64,000 nucleotides of DNA from PALSA-610 sp038239145 (GCA_038239145.1 JBBSFB010000017.1:10524-74523); one strand, 5' to 3'. Positions 1 to 9,030 are shown, counted from the first letter of the stretch. Notes: generated from the sequence alone by a model not told the origin. A program made the numbers and translations.

Positions 1-32
1 GCCAACGACGAGCGGATCCCTAGCCTGCACGG

Positions 33-1259
33 GTGCAACCCTCGTGGATCGCGGTCGGGGTGTTGGTGCTCGCGGCATGCAGCAGCGGATCGAGTGCGAA
101 ATCGTCGGCCTCGGTCCCGATTCCACCCACCAGCCCAGCCCCGACGACGACCACGTCGAGCGCGACCGGGGTGTCGTCGCCGGAGACCCATCCCGACGCG
201 TCGGAACCCGATCTCGCGCGGGTCGATGCGAAGCTCGCTCGGGTCGTCGGCGGTCTCGAGAGCCCAGTCGCACTCGCCTGGCGGCGCGACGACACCCACA
301 TGTTCGTGGCGGAGCAGCCGGGTCGCATCCGGATCGTCGATGCCGCCGGACAGCTGTCACCGACGTCGGTGCTCACGGTCGGACCTCTCTCGCACGGCAA
401 CGAGGAAGGGCTGCTCGGTATCACGTTCTCGACCGACGGAACGAAGTTGTACGTCGACTACACCGACACCGGGGACAACACCCACGTCGACGAGTACACG
501 ATGGCCGGAGAGACTGCGGTCGCATCGAGCCGCCGGCAACTGCTCGTCGTGCCGCAACCCTTCGCGAATCACAAGGGCGGCGACCTCGTCACCGGACCCG
601 ACGGGTTGTTGTACATCGGGCTGGGCGACGGCGGCAGCGAGGACGACCCGCAGCACAACGGGCAGAACCTCGGCGTGCTGTTGTCGAAGATCCTGCGCAT
701 CAACCCGGCGCCGAGCGGAGCCTCGCCGTATTCGGTACCGGCCGACAACCCGTTCGTCGGTCGCGCCGGCGGGCGGCCGGAGACGTGGATGTGGGGCCTG
801 CGCAACCCGTGGCGGTTCTCGTTCGACCGAACGACGGGCGATCTGTGGATCGGTGACGTCGGCCAGGACGAGTACGAGGAGGTCGACTTCGCGCCGAAGG
901 GCGAGAAGGGCATCAACTGGGGTTGGAGCGCACGCGAAGGTGCACACGCGTTCCGGGGAACGGCGCCGAGCGACGTACGCGATCCCCTGCTCGAGACGAA
1001 GCATTCCGAGGGAACCTGCGCGATCGTCGGCGGGTACGTGTACCGCGGCACGGCGATCCCGGCCCTCGACGGCGTGTACGTGTTCGGAGACAACTGCCGG
1101 CCGAACCTCGTCGGCGCCGTCGAAACCGGTGGACACCTCGTGGCCCAACGCGACCTCGGGCCGTCGGTTCCCGAGCTCACGACGTTCGGCCAGGACAACG
1201 GAGGCGAGCTCTACGCGGTCGCCCGCAACGGAACCGTGTACCGCGTCGTCGCCGGCTAA
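33..1259 (+). CDS. PQQ-dependent aldose sugar dehydrogenase-like lipoprotein
   Basis: The 408-residue product looks like a soluble PQQ sugar dehydrogenase (YliI/Asd family), a beta-propeller that oxidises sugars outside the membrane. The N-terminus is a lipoprotein signal peptide ending in LVLAAC with the lipid-anchored Cys at 16. A Ser/Thr/Pro-rich linker follows to about residue 60, then the propeller with GLGDGG, a WGLRNPWR segment and GDVGQDEYEEVD, all typical of the family. The GTG at 33 is chosen because it opens the signal peptide. A TAGCCT hexamer lies 6 nt upstream, so the mRNA may be leaderless. The natural substrate cannot be read from the sequence. Confidence 0.85.
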   Translation: MQPSWIAVGVLVLAACSSGSSAKSSASVPIPPTSPAPTTTTSSATGVSSPETHPDASEPDLARVDAKLARVVGGLESPVALAWRRDDTHMFVAEQPGRIRIVDAAGQLSPTSVLTVGPLSHGNEEGLLGITFSTDGTKLYVDYTDTGDNTHVDEYTMAGETAVASSRRQLLVVPQPFANHKGGDLVTGPDGLLYIGLGDGGSEDDPQHNGQNLGVLLSKILRINPAPSGASPYSVPADNPFVGRAGGRPETWMWGLRNPWRFSFDRTTGDLWIGDVGQDEYEEVDFAPKGEKGINWGWSAREGAHAFRGTAPSDVRDPLLETKHSEGTCAIVGGYVYRGTAIPALDGVYVFGDNCRPNLVGAVETGGHLVAQRDLGPSVPELTTFGQDNGGELYAVARNGTVYRVVAG

Positions 1260-1266
1260 TCCGGCG
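1250..1266. terminator. weak bidirectional hairpin between convergent genes
   Basis: CGCCGG, a 5-nt loop and CCGGCG form a short stem. It overlaps the stop codon of the sugar dehydrogenase and lies 6 nt from the end of the convergent SDR gene. There is no T-tract, so a terminator role is only suggested by position. Confidence 0.3.
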
Positions 1267-1272
1267 AATTGA

Positions 1273-2046
1273 TCAGTGCGTTGCGCGCTTGAGGACCAGC
1301 GCGCCGACGCGCCGCGTGATCGCCTGCGGCGTCACCGCCGAGATGTTCCCGAGCACCTTGTTCGTCGCGCCCGGGATCACGACCGCGCGGTTCTTGAAGA
1401 GCGCGTCGAGACCGGCCCGGGCGACCTCCGGCGCTTCCTGCCACAAGAAGCCCGGCACGTCGCTCGCGGGCGCGTTGGCCCGCTCCTGGAACTCGGTGTG
1501 CGTGAATCCGGGGCACAACGCGGTCACCGCGACGCCGCTTCCCTTCAGCTCCTCGTGCACCGCCTGGGTGAAGGAGGTGACGAAGGCCTTCGTCGCACTG
1601 TAGGTCGCGTTCGACGGTCCGGGCTGGAAACTCGCGAGCGACGAAACGTTCAGGATGCCGCCCTCCCCGCGCCCGGCCATCGCGGCGGCTGCTGCGTGCG
1701 TCAAGCGCACCAACGCGATGATGTTGAGGTTGATCTCACGCGTCTCGGTGTCGACGTCGAGCGTGTGGAACGGGCCGAACGTCCCGAAGCCGGCGTTGTT
1801 CACCAATACGTCGACGGTTCGGACGCGTTCCTCGACCGCGGCCAGCTGTTGCGCGTCGGTGAGATCCGCCACGAACACCTCGGCGCGACAGCCGGGACGG
1901 CTCTCGATGTCCTTCGCCAACGCGTCGAGACGCGCGGTGTCGCGGGCCACGAGCACGACGTCGTGATCACGTTCCGACAGCTGCCGCGCGAACTGTTCCC
2001 CGATCCCGACCGACGCGCCGGTGATCAATGCGACCGGTTTGCTCAT
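1273..2046 (-). CDS. short-chain dehydrogenase/reductase (SDR)
   Basis: A 257-residue classical SDR, an NAD(P)-dependent cytoplasmic oxidoreductase. The nucleotide-binding TGASVGIG motif is at 9-16, NNAG at 83-86, the catalytic Ser at about 135, and the YxxxK pair is Y149/K153 (YSATK). An Arg follows the Ala-Arg-Asp segment at about 34-36, which would favour NADPH. The gene is convergent with the sugar dehydrogenase (13 bp between stops). The substrate is unknown; the closest general type is the DltE/YqjQ-like 'SDR family oxidoreductase'. Confidence 0.85.
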   Translation of the reverse strand: MSKPVALITGASVGIGEQFARQLSERDHDVVLVARDTARLDALAKDIESRPGCRAEVFVADLTDAQQLAAVEERVRTVDVLVNNAGFGTFGPFHTLDVDTETREINLNIIALVRLTHAAAAAMAGRGEGGILNVSSLASFQPGPSNATYSATKAFVTSFTQAVHEELKGSGVAVTALCPGFTHTEFQERANAPASDVPGFLWQEAPEVARAGLDALFKNRAVVIPGATNKVLGNISAVTPQAITRRVGALVLKRATH

Positions 2047-2077
2047 CCGCCGATGCTATGCCGGGCGGGGCCGATTG

Positions 2078-2740
2078 CTACGCAGGGCGAGGTATGTCCG
2101 CTACAAGCGTGCCCGTGACGACGATGCGCTGCGCGGCGCTGTGCTTCGGATTACACGCAATGAGGGTGACCGTCGGCTTCGGCGTGGGATCGGTGACGTA
2201 GAGCGCGCTCGGCAACACGACCTTCGTGCCCGTGACCTTGTAGACGCAGTCCTTGCGGGGCATGTGGAAGATGATCCGGTCGCCGGGGGCCAGCCGATCG
2301 ATGTCGAGGAACGGGTGCGTGTGGGTCACGCGATGCCCCGGGAACACGGAGTTCCCCGCCTGGCATGGCATCGCGGAGCCCGGCCAGTGGCCGGGACCGT
2401 GGTCGATCACCGTCAACGTGATGCCCTCGAACACCGGATGCGCGAGACCGATCTTCGGGATCTCGATCGTGCCGACGAGGTTGACCGGACCGGCGGCGTA
2501 CGGATCCGCCGGCGGCGGGAGCGGGTGCGGCAGCTTGGCCAGATCGACGGTCGTCGTCGTGGCGTGCGTTGTTGTCGTGCGCGGGATCGTCGTGACGGTG
2601 GTGGAGGGCTCGAGGAGCGGTGAGTCGTCCTCACTCGAGGCGCGGGAGTCGCCGTGGTGCATCACGGCCGCGGTCGTGAGCGCGGCCGCTGCCACGATCG
2701 CGAGCGCCGTGCAGGCGGCAATCCATCGCTTCTTCGTCAT
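2078..2740 (-). CDS. class E-like sortase
   Basis: A 220-residue sortase-family transpeptidase or protease of the cell envelope. One N-terminal membrane anchor (about 6-28) is followed by a Thr/Ser/Pro-rich spacer (about 45-80) and the sortase barrel from IPKIGL. The catalytic triad is visible: H136 in PGHR, C196 in TLIACNP and R205 in QRIVV. It follows thrC by 23 nt on the same strand and might be co-transcribed. No LAxTG-type substrate gene was recognised nearby. A second sortase of the same type is encoded at 59618. Confidence 0.85.
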   Translation of the reverse strand: MTKKRWIAACTALAIVAAAALTTAAVMHHGDSRASSEDDSPLLEPSTTVTTIPRTTTTHATTTTVDLAKLPHPLPPPADPYAAGPVNLVGTIEIPKIGLAHPVFEGITLTVIDHGPGHWPGSAMPCQAGNSVFPGHRVTHTHPFLDIDRLAPGDRIIFHMPRKDCVYKVTGTKVVLPSALYVTDPTPKPTVTLIACNPKHSAAQRIVVTGTLVADIPRPA

Positions 2741-2763
2741 GCCGATCCCATCCTGGTTCCGGT

Positions 2764-3819
2764 TCAGAGTCCAAGCTCTTCGACCACCACGTCGATCGAC
2801 GCCTCGACTGCGGGTCGGGCCTCGATCTGGGCAATCGCCCGGTTCGGGTCCTTCAGACCGTGACCGGTAACGGTACAGACGATTGTCTCATCCCGTTCGA
2901 TGAGACCAATCGCCGCCGCCTGCAAGAGGCCGGCCACCGATGCCGCCGATGCCGGTTCGACGAAGACACCCTCCTGGGAGGCGAGCATGCGGTACGCCTC
3001 CAGGATCTGCGCATCGGTGACAGCGCCAATATGGCCACCGGAGTCGTCGCGGGCTGCGATCGCGCTGTCCCAACTCGCAGGATTCCCGATCCGGATGGCG
3101 GTGGCGATCGTTTCCGGGTGCGCGACGGGCTCGCCGTGCACCAGCGGCGCCGAGCCCGCCGCCTGCCAGCCGAGCATGCGAGGCAGCTTCGTGACGATCC
3201 CGTCGCGCTCGTACTCGCCATAGCCCTTCCAGTACGCGGTGATGTTGCCGGCGTTGCCCACTGGTATGCAGTGGACGTCGGGGGCCGTCCCGAGCGCGTC
3301 ACAGATCTCGAACGCGGCGGTCTTCTGTCCTTCGATCCGGAACGGGTTGATCGAGTTCACGACGGTGACGCCACCCCGCTCCCCCAACTGCCGGACGACG
3401 TGGAGCGCGTCGTCGAAGCTGCCGTGGATCGACACGACCTTGGCGCCGTGGATCAAGGCCTGGGCCAGCTTGCCCAAAGCGACATGACCGTCGGGGATGA
3501 TCACCGCCGCGAGCATCCCGGCCCGGGCCGCGTACGCGGCCGCGCTCGCCGAGGTGTTCCCCGTCGATGCGCACACAACGACCTTGGCGCCCTCTTCCGC
3601 CGCCTTGGAGATCGCCATCGTCATGCCGCGGTCCTTGAACGAACCCGTGGGGTTCGCGCCCTCGACCTTCAACATCACACGGGCGCCGACGGTGTCCGAC
3701 AGACGAGGGGCGTCGACGAGGGGCGTGTTGCCTTCGCCCAAAGTGATGATCGGGGTCTTCTCCGTGACCGGCAGCCGGTCACGGTACGCCTCGATGATGC
3801 CATTCCAGCGGGAGGTCAC
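2764..3819 (-). CDS. thrC: threonine synthase
   Basis: A 351-residue PLP enzyme that converts O-phosphohomoserine to threonine in the cytoplasm. The PLP lysine lies in NPTGSFKDRG and the phosphate-binding loop is CASTGNTSASAAAYAARAG. The length matches the short bacterial ThrC class. Its start overlaps the stop of hom by 4 bp (ATGA), so translation is coupled. It is the last biosynthetic gene of the argS-lysA-hom-thrC operon; no homoserine kinase (thrB) is in the window. Confidence 0.93.
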   Translation of the reverse strand: MTSRWNGIIEAYRDRLPVTEKTPIITLGEGNTPLVDAPRLSDTVGARVMLKVEGANPTGSFKDRGMTMAISKAAEEGAKVVVCASTGNTSASAAAYAARAGMLAAVIIPDGHVALGKLAQALIHGAKVVSIHGSFDDALHVVRQLGERGGVTVVNSINPFRIEGQKTAAFEICDALGTAPDVHCIPVGNAGNITAYWKGYGEYERDGIVTKLPRMLGWQAAGSAPLVHGEPVAHPETIATAIRIGNPASWDSAIAARDDSGGHIGAVTDAQILEAYRMLASQEGVFVEPASAASVAGLLQAAAIGLIERDETIVCTVTGHGLKDPNRAIAQIEARPAVEASIDVVVEELGL

Positions 3820-5105
3820 TCTTCACCCCCAACGACGCGCAGCACCGAACCGATGCGCCGGACGACATCGAGCTCGCGGACCTCGTGGATCGTGGCGGTC
3901 AGCGCGGCTTCGCGGGCGAGGTGCGTGACGAAGATCAGGCGCGCGCCCGCGCCCTGGCCTTTTTGTTGCATCGACTGGATCGAGACGTCGTTGTCGCCGA
4001 ACACACCAGCGATCGTCGCCAACACGCCGGGCTGATCGGCGACGTCGAGCGAGACGTAGAACTGCGATGCGGTCTCGTCGATCGGTCGGATCGGCTTGCG
4101 CACGAGCTCACCGATCGTTGCGCCCCGCGCCCCCGCCCGCACATTCTTCGCAGCGTCGATCAGGTCGCCGAGTACCGCGCTGGCCGTCGGGCCGCCGCCT
4201 GCGCCCCGGCCGAGCAGCATCAGTTGCCCAACCGCTTCGCCTTCGATGAACACCGCGTTGTACGAGCCGCGCACCGACGCCAAGGGATGATCGATAGGGA
4301 CCATCGCCGGATGTACCCGCGCGCCCACTCCGCCTTCGTCTTCTTCGGCGACGGCGAGCAACTTCACGACATAGCCCAACTCTTTGGCCGCGGCGATGTC
4401 TTCGGGCGTGACCTTGGTAATGCCCTCGCGGTACACGTCGCCGGCGACGATCCGCGCGCCGAACGCGATGCTCGCAATGATCGCCGCCTTGGCCGCCGCG
4501 TCCATTCCCTCCACATCGGCCGTGGGATCGCGCTCGGCGTACCCCAGGTCCTGGGCTTCGGCGACGGCTTCGGCGAAGCTCGAACCCGCCTCGGTCATCT
4601 GCGTCAGCACGTAGTTGGTCGTGCCGTTCACGATTCCCATGACGCGCGTGATGCGCTCACCCGCCAACGATTCCCGCAGCGGGCGCATGAGCGGTATGCC
4701 GCCCGCGACCGATGCCTCGAACAACAGGTCGACGCCGGCCGTCTCCGCGGCTTCGAAGAGCTCCTCGCCGAAGTTTGCGAGCAGCTCCTTGTTCGCGGTG
4801 ACGACGGGCTTGCCCGACTTCAGCGCGGTGAGGATGAGCCGGCGGGCCGGTTCGACGCCGCCGATCACTTCGACCACCACGTCGATGTTCGGATCGGTGA
4901 CGACCGCGTCGGCGTCGTTCGTCAGCAGGCCGGGCGCCAGGGCCACGTCGCGTTCCTTGGTGACGTTGTGCACCGCCACGCGCCCGATCTCGAGGTTTAC
5001 CCCGGCGCGTTGGGTAATCAGGTCGGCGTTGGCGTCGAGCAGGCGCACGAGCGCGGCACCGACGTTCCCACAGCCCAGCAATCCGACTCGCACGACGTCC
5101 GTCAC
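3816..5105 (-). CDS. hom: homoserine dehydrogenase with ACT domain
   Basis: Reduces aspartate semialdehyde to homoserine, the branch to threonine and methionine. The GTG at 5105 is chosen because the Rossmann motif GLLGCGNVG follows within ten residues and the length (429 aa) fits the family. An open frame upstream belongs to the preceding gene. The catalytic region holds TANKELLA and IVNGTTNYVLTQM. A C-terminal ACT domain (DQPGVLATIAGVFGDNDVS) predicts feedback control by threonine. The start forms a GTGA overlap with the stop of the gene upstream, and the stop overlaps thrC. Confidence 0.94.
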   Translation of the reverse strand: MTDVVRVGLLGCGNVGAALVRLLDANADLITQRAGVNLEIGRVAVHNVTKERDVALAPGLLTNDADAVVTDPNIDVVVEVIGGVEPARRLILTALKSGKPVVTANKELLANFGEELFEAAETAGVDLLFEASVAGGIPLMRPLRESLAGERITRVMGIVNGTTNYVLTQMTEAGSSFAEAVAEAQDLGYAERDPTADVEGMDAAAKAAIIASIAFGARIVAGDVYREGITKVTPEDIAAAKELGYVVKLLAVAEEDEGGVGARVHPAMVPIDHPLASVRGSYNAVFIEGEAVGQLMLLGRGAGGGPTASAVLGDLIDAAKNVRAGARGATIGELVRKPIRPIDETASQFYVSLDVADQPGVLATIAGVFGDNDVSIQSMQQKGQGAGARLIFVTHLAREAALTATIHEVRELDVVRRIGSVLRVVGGEE

Positions 5106-5728
5106 CCCGCCATTCTTGCGGATCGGTCGACCCACACTGAACCGATCGGCGTGAGGAGCGCCTGCAGGAGGGCCGCGCCGGGCCGTCCGGCCGAACCCAG
5201 CTCGTCGAGCCGACCGAGAACCGCGCGGACAGTGACGAGGCGCCGGGACATCCATTGCGCAATCACGCGCTCGAGCTCGTCGGCGGCGAGCACCCGGGCG
5301 AGATCGATGATCGTGCGCGCGGGGGTGGTGACGAGGAGGCCGCCGACCGACACGACGTCGACGGGATCGAGTCGTGCGGTTCGGTGGACGACGACGCCTC
5401 CGGCGCGCAGGGCGCGGCTACGGGGAACGATGAGCTCCGGTCGAGCCGCAGCCGGGAGGCCGACGCGCCAGATCGCGGCGGCGCTCGTGTGCGACAGCGC
5501 GCCTTCGGGTCCGCACCACAGCACTGCCGCCCAACGCGATTGCGCGGGCGACGCCGGCGCGGCGACGTCTCGGTACACGCTCGGGAGGACCCGCACCCAC
5601 ACTCCGGCACGCACCCGCCGTTCGATCCGACCCGGACCGAACCCCGCGGCAATCGCCTGGGCCCGGGAGAACACTCCCTGCTGACGCGCGGCGGTCGCAC
5701 CCAACCGCGCGTCGTCGGCCATCGCCAT
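5102..5728 (-). CDS. truncated AbiEi/DUF559-type protein inside the lysA-hom operon
   Basis: About 208 residues. The N-terminal part (GVFSRAQAIAAGFGPGRIERRVRAG, then a winged-helix-like region with VLPSVYRDV and LSHTSAAAIWRVGLP) resembles the AbiEi-like domain that usually precedes a DUF559/Vsr-like nuclease domain in actinobacteria. Here the protein ends soon after GRPGAALLQALL, so the nuclease domain is missing. The start is taken as ATG 5728 (ATG 5722 is also possible). Its TGA overlaps the GTG of hom, so it may now serve mainly to couple hom translation. Whether it keeps any DNA-binding or antitoxin-like role is unknown. Confidence 0.65.
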   Translation of the reverse strand: MAMADDARLGATAARQQGVFSRAQAIAAGFGPGRIERRVRAGVWVRVLPSVYRDVAAPASPAQSRWAAVLWCGPEGALSHTSAAAIWRVGLPAAARPELIVPRSRALRAGGVVVHRTARLDPVDVVSVGGLLVTTPARTIIDLARVLAADELERVIAQWMSRRLVTVRAVLGRLDELGSAGRPGAALLQALLTPIGSVWVDRSARMAG

Positions 5729-5783
5729 GCGCGTCGCTCCCCCATCGGTACGAAACGGGGGAAGAAACGAGAACGGACGGAGA

Positions 5784-7124
5784 TTAGACGTTGACGTCGC
5801 CGACGTCGCCGACGTCGCCGACCACGTCGAGCCGCACGAGATCAGCTTCGGACTCGCGGCGCACGACAACCCGGGCCGAGCCGTTACGCACGAAGACCAC
5901 GGCCGGGCGGGTCACCTTGTTGTAGTTGGATGCCATCGCATGGCCGTACGCACCGGTCACCGGGATCGCGAGAACTTCGCCGACCACGAGGTCGTCGGGG
6001 ACCTGCGCGTCGCGCACGACGATGTCGCCTTGCTCGCAATGCTTTCCGGCGACACTCACGGACACCGGGCGGTCGGCGGTGACGCGTGCGGGAAGGAATG
6101 TCTCGTACTTCGCGCCGTAGGTGATCGGACGCAGATTGTCGCTCATACCGCCGTCGACGGCGACGTACGTGCGGATGCCTTCGATCACCTTGATCGTCCC
6201 GATCGTGTAGAGCGTGATGCCCGCGGGCGCGACGATCGAACGACCGGGCTCGGTCAGCAGCTGCGGACGCGACCGCACGCCTGCGTCCGCGAGCACTTTG
6301 CCGATCGAGTCGCGGATCGTGGTGGCATATTCCTCGATCGTCGGCGCCCGGTCGTCGGTGAGGTAACGCACACCGAGACCACCGCCGACATTGAGCTCGT
6401 CGACGGTCGTGTTCGTCTCCGCCTCGATCGAACGGAGGAGACCGACCATCTTGCCGACCGCCCGCTCGAACGAATCGAGCCGGAACACCTGCGATCCGAT
6501 GTGGCAATGGATGCCGGCGAAGCGGAGGACACCGCGATCGACGACGCTTCGCACCGCCGCGAGCGCAGCACCGCTGTCGAGACCGAACCCGAACTTCGAG
6601 TCCTCGGTACCGGTCTCGATGTACTCGTGGGTGTGCGCCTCGACCCCGGGTGTGACGCGGACAAGAACGCGCGGGGCCGTGAGTCCTTCGGCGACCAACG
6701 TTTCGAGCCGGTCGAGCTCGTCGGTCGAGTCGACCACGATGCGACCGACGCCCAGCTCGAGCGCGGCCCGGAGCTCGGCGGTCGACTTGTTGTTCCCGTG
6801 AAACACGATCCGACCCGCCGGGAACCCCGCGGAACGGGCCACGAACAGCTCGCCGCCGGTCGCGACGTCGAGGTGCAGTTGCTCCTCGTCGACGAGGCGC
6901 GCCATCGCGACACAGAGAAAGGCCTTGCTCGCGTACGCAACTCCGTCGCCCAGAGCGGCTTTGTACGCCCGGCACCGGCTTCGGATGTCGTCCTCGTCGT
7001 ACACGTAGAGCGGCGTCCCGAATTCCTCGGCGAGCGACGCGAGGTCGACTCCTGCGATCGCGACCCGACCGTCGGCGCCGACCGTCGCCGAGCCCGGCAG
7101 CAGGGAGCCGTCGAACGACCTCAC
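5784..7124 (-). CDS. lysA: diaminopimelate decarboxylase
   Basis: Makes lysine from meso-diaminopimelate. The 446-residue fold-type III PLP enzyme has the PLP lysine in AYASKAF, the HGNNKS segment, the GGGLGVRY loop and the EPGRSIVA motif. The GTG at 7124 starts 13 nt after the argS stop within a 17-bp duplication. The extreme C-terminus repeats Gly-Asp-Val three times, encoded by three perfect 9-bp units (GACGTCGCC on the plus strand) at 5793-5819, a slippage-prone tail beyond the conserved enzyme. Confidence 0.95.
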   Translation of the reverse strand: MRSFDGSLLPGSATVGADGRVAIAGVDLASLAEEFGTPLYVYDEDDIRSRCRAYKAALGDGVAYASKAFLCVAMARLVDEEQLHLDVATGGELFVARSAGFPAGRIVFHGNNKSTAELRAALELGVGRIVVDSTDELDRLETLVAEGLTAPRVLVRVTPGVEAHTHEYIETGTEDSKFGFGLDSGAALAAVRSVVDRGVLRFAGIHCHIGSQVFRLDSFERAVGKMVGLLRSIEAETNTTVDELNVGGGLGVRYLTDDRAPTIEEYATTIRDSIGKVLADAGVRSRPQLLTEPGRSIVAPAGITLYTIGTIKVIEGIRTYVAVDGGMSDNLRPITYGAKYETFLPARVTADRPVSVSVAGKHCEQGDIVVRDAQVPDDLVVGEVLAIPVTGAYGHAMASNYNKVTRPAVVFVRNGSARVVVRRESEADLVRLDVVGDVGDVGDVNV

Positions 7125-7153
7125 GCCTCGAACGACCTCACGCCTCGAACGAC
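7112..7153 (-). repeat. 17-bp tandem duplication at the argS-lysA junction
   Basis: The 17-mer CGAACGACCTCACGCCT occurs at 7112-7128 and again at 7129-7145, followed by a partial third copy to 7153. Each full copy carries a GTGA on the minus strand. The upstream copy holds the argS TGA and the downstream copy holds the lysA GTG. This suggests an ancestral 4-bp GTGA overlap that was split by duplication. Confidence 0.9.
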
Positions 7154-8787
7154 GCGTCGTTGTCGCGTGACATCTCGTCGGGGGCGTTCACCCCGAGCAC
7201 AGCCAGCGCGTTGGCCAGCCCGATGCGGCACGCCTCGGTGAGCCACAGCCGGGCCCGGGTGAGATCGGCATCGTCCGACAGCACCTTGCAGTCGCGGTAG
7301 AAGCCGTGGAACTCGGACGCGAGATCGCGGACCCAGGTGCTGATCTTCTGCGGTGCACGCGCCTCAGCTGCTTCGTGCAGGGCGTCCGGATAGTTCGCGA
7401 GCGCGCGCAGCAGAGCGTCTTCCCGTTCGTGCGATAACAACGACAGATCGACGTTCGCGATCGGCGTGCGCTCGATCCCCGCACTCTCGGCGCGCCGGCC
7501 GATGGAAGCGATGCGAGCGTGCGCGTACTGCACGTAGTACACGGGGTTCTCGCGCGACTGCTCGGTGACGACGTCGAGATCGAACGTCTGCCCGGTGTCG
7601 ATGCCCTGCAGCAGGAACGTCATGCGCGCGACATCGGGATCGACCTCATCGAGGATGTCGGCCAACGTCACGATGTTGCCGGTCCGCTTCGACATGCGGA
7701 CCTCATTGCCGTCCTTCACGACCTTCACGAACTGCCCGAGGATGATCTCCGGCTCGCCCGGTGTGAAGCCGAGGGCTTCCATCCCCGACTGCAGCGACTT
7801 CACCTGCCCGTGATGGTCGGCGCCCCAGATATCGACGAGGTGAGTGAAACCCCGCCGCAACTTGTCGCGGTGATACGCCAGGTCGTTGCACAGGTAGGTG
7901 GTGCTGCCGTCGCTCCGAACGAGTACGCGGTCGCGTTGATCCCCGAAGTCGGTAGAGCGCAACCAGCGCGCCCCGTCCTTCTCGTAGACGACACCGCTCG
8001 CGGTCAGCTGCTCGAGCACGTCGGCGACGTCACCGCGCTCGTGCAACGTGCGCTCCGAGAACCAAGTGTCGAAGTGCACGCCGACGCGTCCGAGATCGTC
8101 GTGCAGACTCTCCACGATCTTGCGATAGCCCCATTCGCAGGCGTCGTCGGGAATCACGGCGTCGCCACGCTCGGCGTGCAGCGCGGCGGCCATGTCGACG
8201 AGGTACTGACCGTGGTAGCCGTCCTCGGGCGGTTCCGTGTTCCGGTACCGGGCGTAGAGCGAGTCGCGGAACTTGTCGAGCTGGGCGCCGGCGTCGTTCA
8301 GGTAGTACTCACGATGTACTTCTGCGCCCTGCGCTGCGAGCAGGTTCGCGATCGCGTCGCCCACGGCGACCCAACGGCCGCCGCCGGCGTGCAACGGTCC
8401 CGTGGGGTTCGCCGACACGAACTCGAGGTTGATGTTCCGCCCCGAGAGCACCGTCGACCGGCCGTAGCCCTTGCCGGCCGCGACGACGTCGCGGAGGACT
8501 TCGTGCAGCCAGGTTGGGGCCAGGAAAAGGTTGAGGAATCCCGGGCCCGCGATCTCCACGCGCGCGAGGTGCGGCACCGCTTCCGCCTCCAGCGCGGCCT
8601 TGATCCGCTCCGCGACGTCGCGGGGCTTGGCGCCCACGACCTTTGCGAGCTTGAGCGCCACGTTCGAAGCCCAGTCACCGTGCTCGCGGCTGCGCGCGGG
8701 CTCGATCTCGATCCCGTCCGAGGGCGCCGGGAGGTCGGCGCGGTCGAGTGCGCGCGCGATCGCCCTCTCGAGGTCGTCTCGAATCAT
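7138..8787 (-). CDS. argS: arginyl-tRNA synthetase
   Basis: A 549-residue class I synthetase charging tRNA-Arg. The HIGH-like motif is in FVSANPTGPLHAGGGRW (HAGG variant), the KMSKS-like loop reads MSKRTGN, and the C-terminal anticodon-binding helical domain ends ALAVLGVNAPDEM. It opens the amino-acid operon that continues with lysA and hom, a gene order common in actinobacteria. The start is ATG 8787. A tRNA-Arg gene lies 1.9 kb away on the other strand. Confidence 0.95.
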   Translation of the reverse strand: MIRDDLERAIARALDRADLPAPSDGIEIEPARSREHGDWASNVALKLAKVVGAKPRDVAERIKAALEAEAVPHLARVEIAGPGFLNLFLAPTWLHEVLRDVVAAGKGYGRSTVLSGRNINLEFVSANPTGPLHAGGGRWVAVGDAIANLLAAQGAEVHREYYLNDAGAQLDKFRDSLYARYRNTEPPEDGYHGQYLVDMAAALHAERGDAVIPDDACEWGYRKIVESLHDDLGRVGVHFDTWFSERTLHERGDVADVLEQLTASGVVYEKDGARWLRSTDFGDQRDRVLVRSDGSTTYLCNDLAYHRDKLRRGFTHLVDIWGADHHGQVKSLQSGMEALGFTPGEPEIILGQFVKVVKDGNEVRMSKRTGNIVTLADILDEVDPDVARMTFLLQGIDTGQTFDLDVVTEQSRENPVYYVQYAHARIASIGRRAESAGIERTPIANVDLSLLSHEREDALLRALANYPDALHEAAEARAPQKISTWVRDLASEFHGFYRDCKVLSDDADLTRARLWLTEACRIGLANALAVLGVNAPDEMSRDNDASFEA

Positions 8788-8829
8788 GGCGACGGGATGG
8801 GCGACCAGATGGGCGACTGGACGGGCGAC

Positions 8830-8857
8830 AGAATCACAGTGGCAGAATCACAGTGGC
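8830..8857. repeat. 14-bp perfect tandem repeat in argS/GGDEF intergenic region
   Basis: AGAATCACAGTGGC is repeated back to back (8830-8843, 8844-8857). It is preceded by three looser GATGGGCGAC-like units at about 8798-8828. The 243-bp space between the divergent argS and the GGDEF gene holds these repeats, the inverted repeat at 8867-8888 and a Shine-Dalgarno; no further gene is visible. Confidence 0.8.
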
Positions 8858-8866
8858 AGGCACGAC

Positions 8867-8888
8867 ATTCGTTCGGCGGAGAACGAAT
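8867..8888. promoter_or_regulatory. inverted repeat ATTCGTTC-N6-GAACGAAT
   Basis: A perfect 8-bp inverted repeat with a 6-nt spacer in the divergent region upstream of argS and the GGDEF gene. The geometry fits a dimeric regulator site. It is not the actinobacterial LexA box, whose half-sites are in the opposite order (GAAC-N4-GTTC). The cognate regulator is unknown. Confidence 0.45.
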
Positions 8889-9030
8889 CGTACATTGTCG
8901 TCCGAGAACGCCCTCGACCCATTTCGCGCGGGGCGCGCGCATCACTATGCTGCGCGACCAACGAAACGGGTTTCGAGGGGGGCGGCGGACCAAAGGTCGG
9001 GGCCGTTGCGATGGGCCAAGGAGGGCGAAG

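Noticed and set aside
5106..5255. Longer N-terminus for homoserine dehydrogenase
   Set aside because: The extra 50 residues are Arg-rich without homology and overlap the AbiEi-like gene. GTG 5105 directly precedes the Rossmann fold.
8867..8888. Possible LexA (SOS) box upstream of argS
   Set aside because: The half-sites are GTTC then GAAC with a 6-nt gap. The actinobacterial SOS box is GAAC-N4-GTTC. Kept only as an unassigned inverted repeat.
7519..9030. Upstream extension of the GGDEF gene
   Set aside because: The frame is open but antisense to argS. The AAGGAGG-GTG at 9021-9033 gives a clear start.
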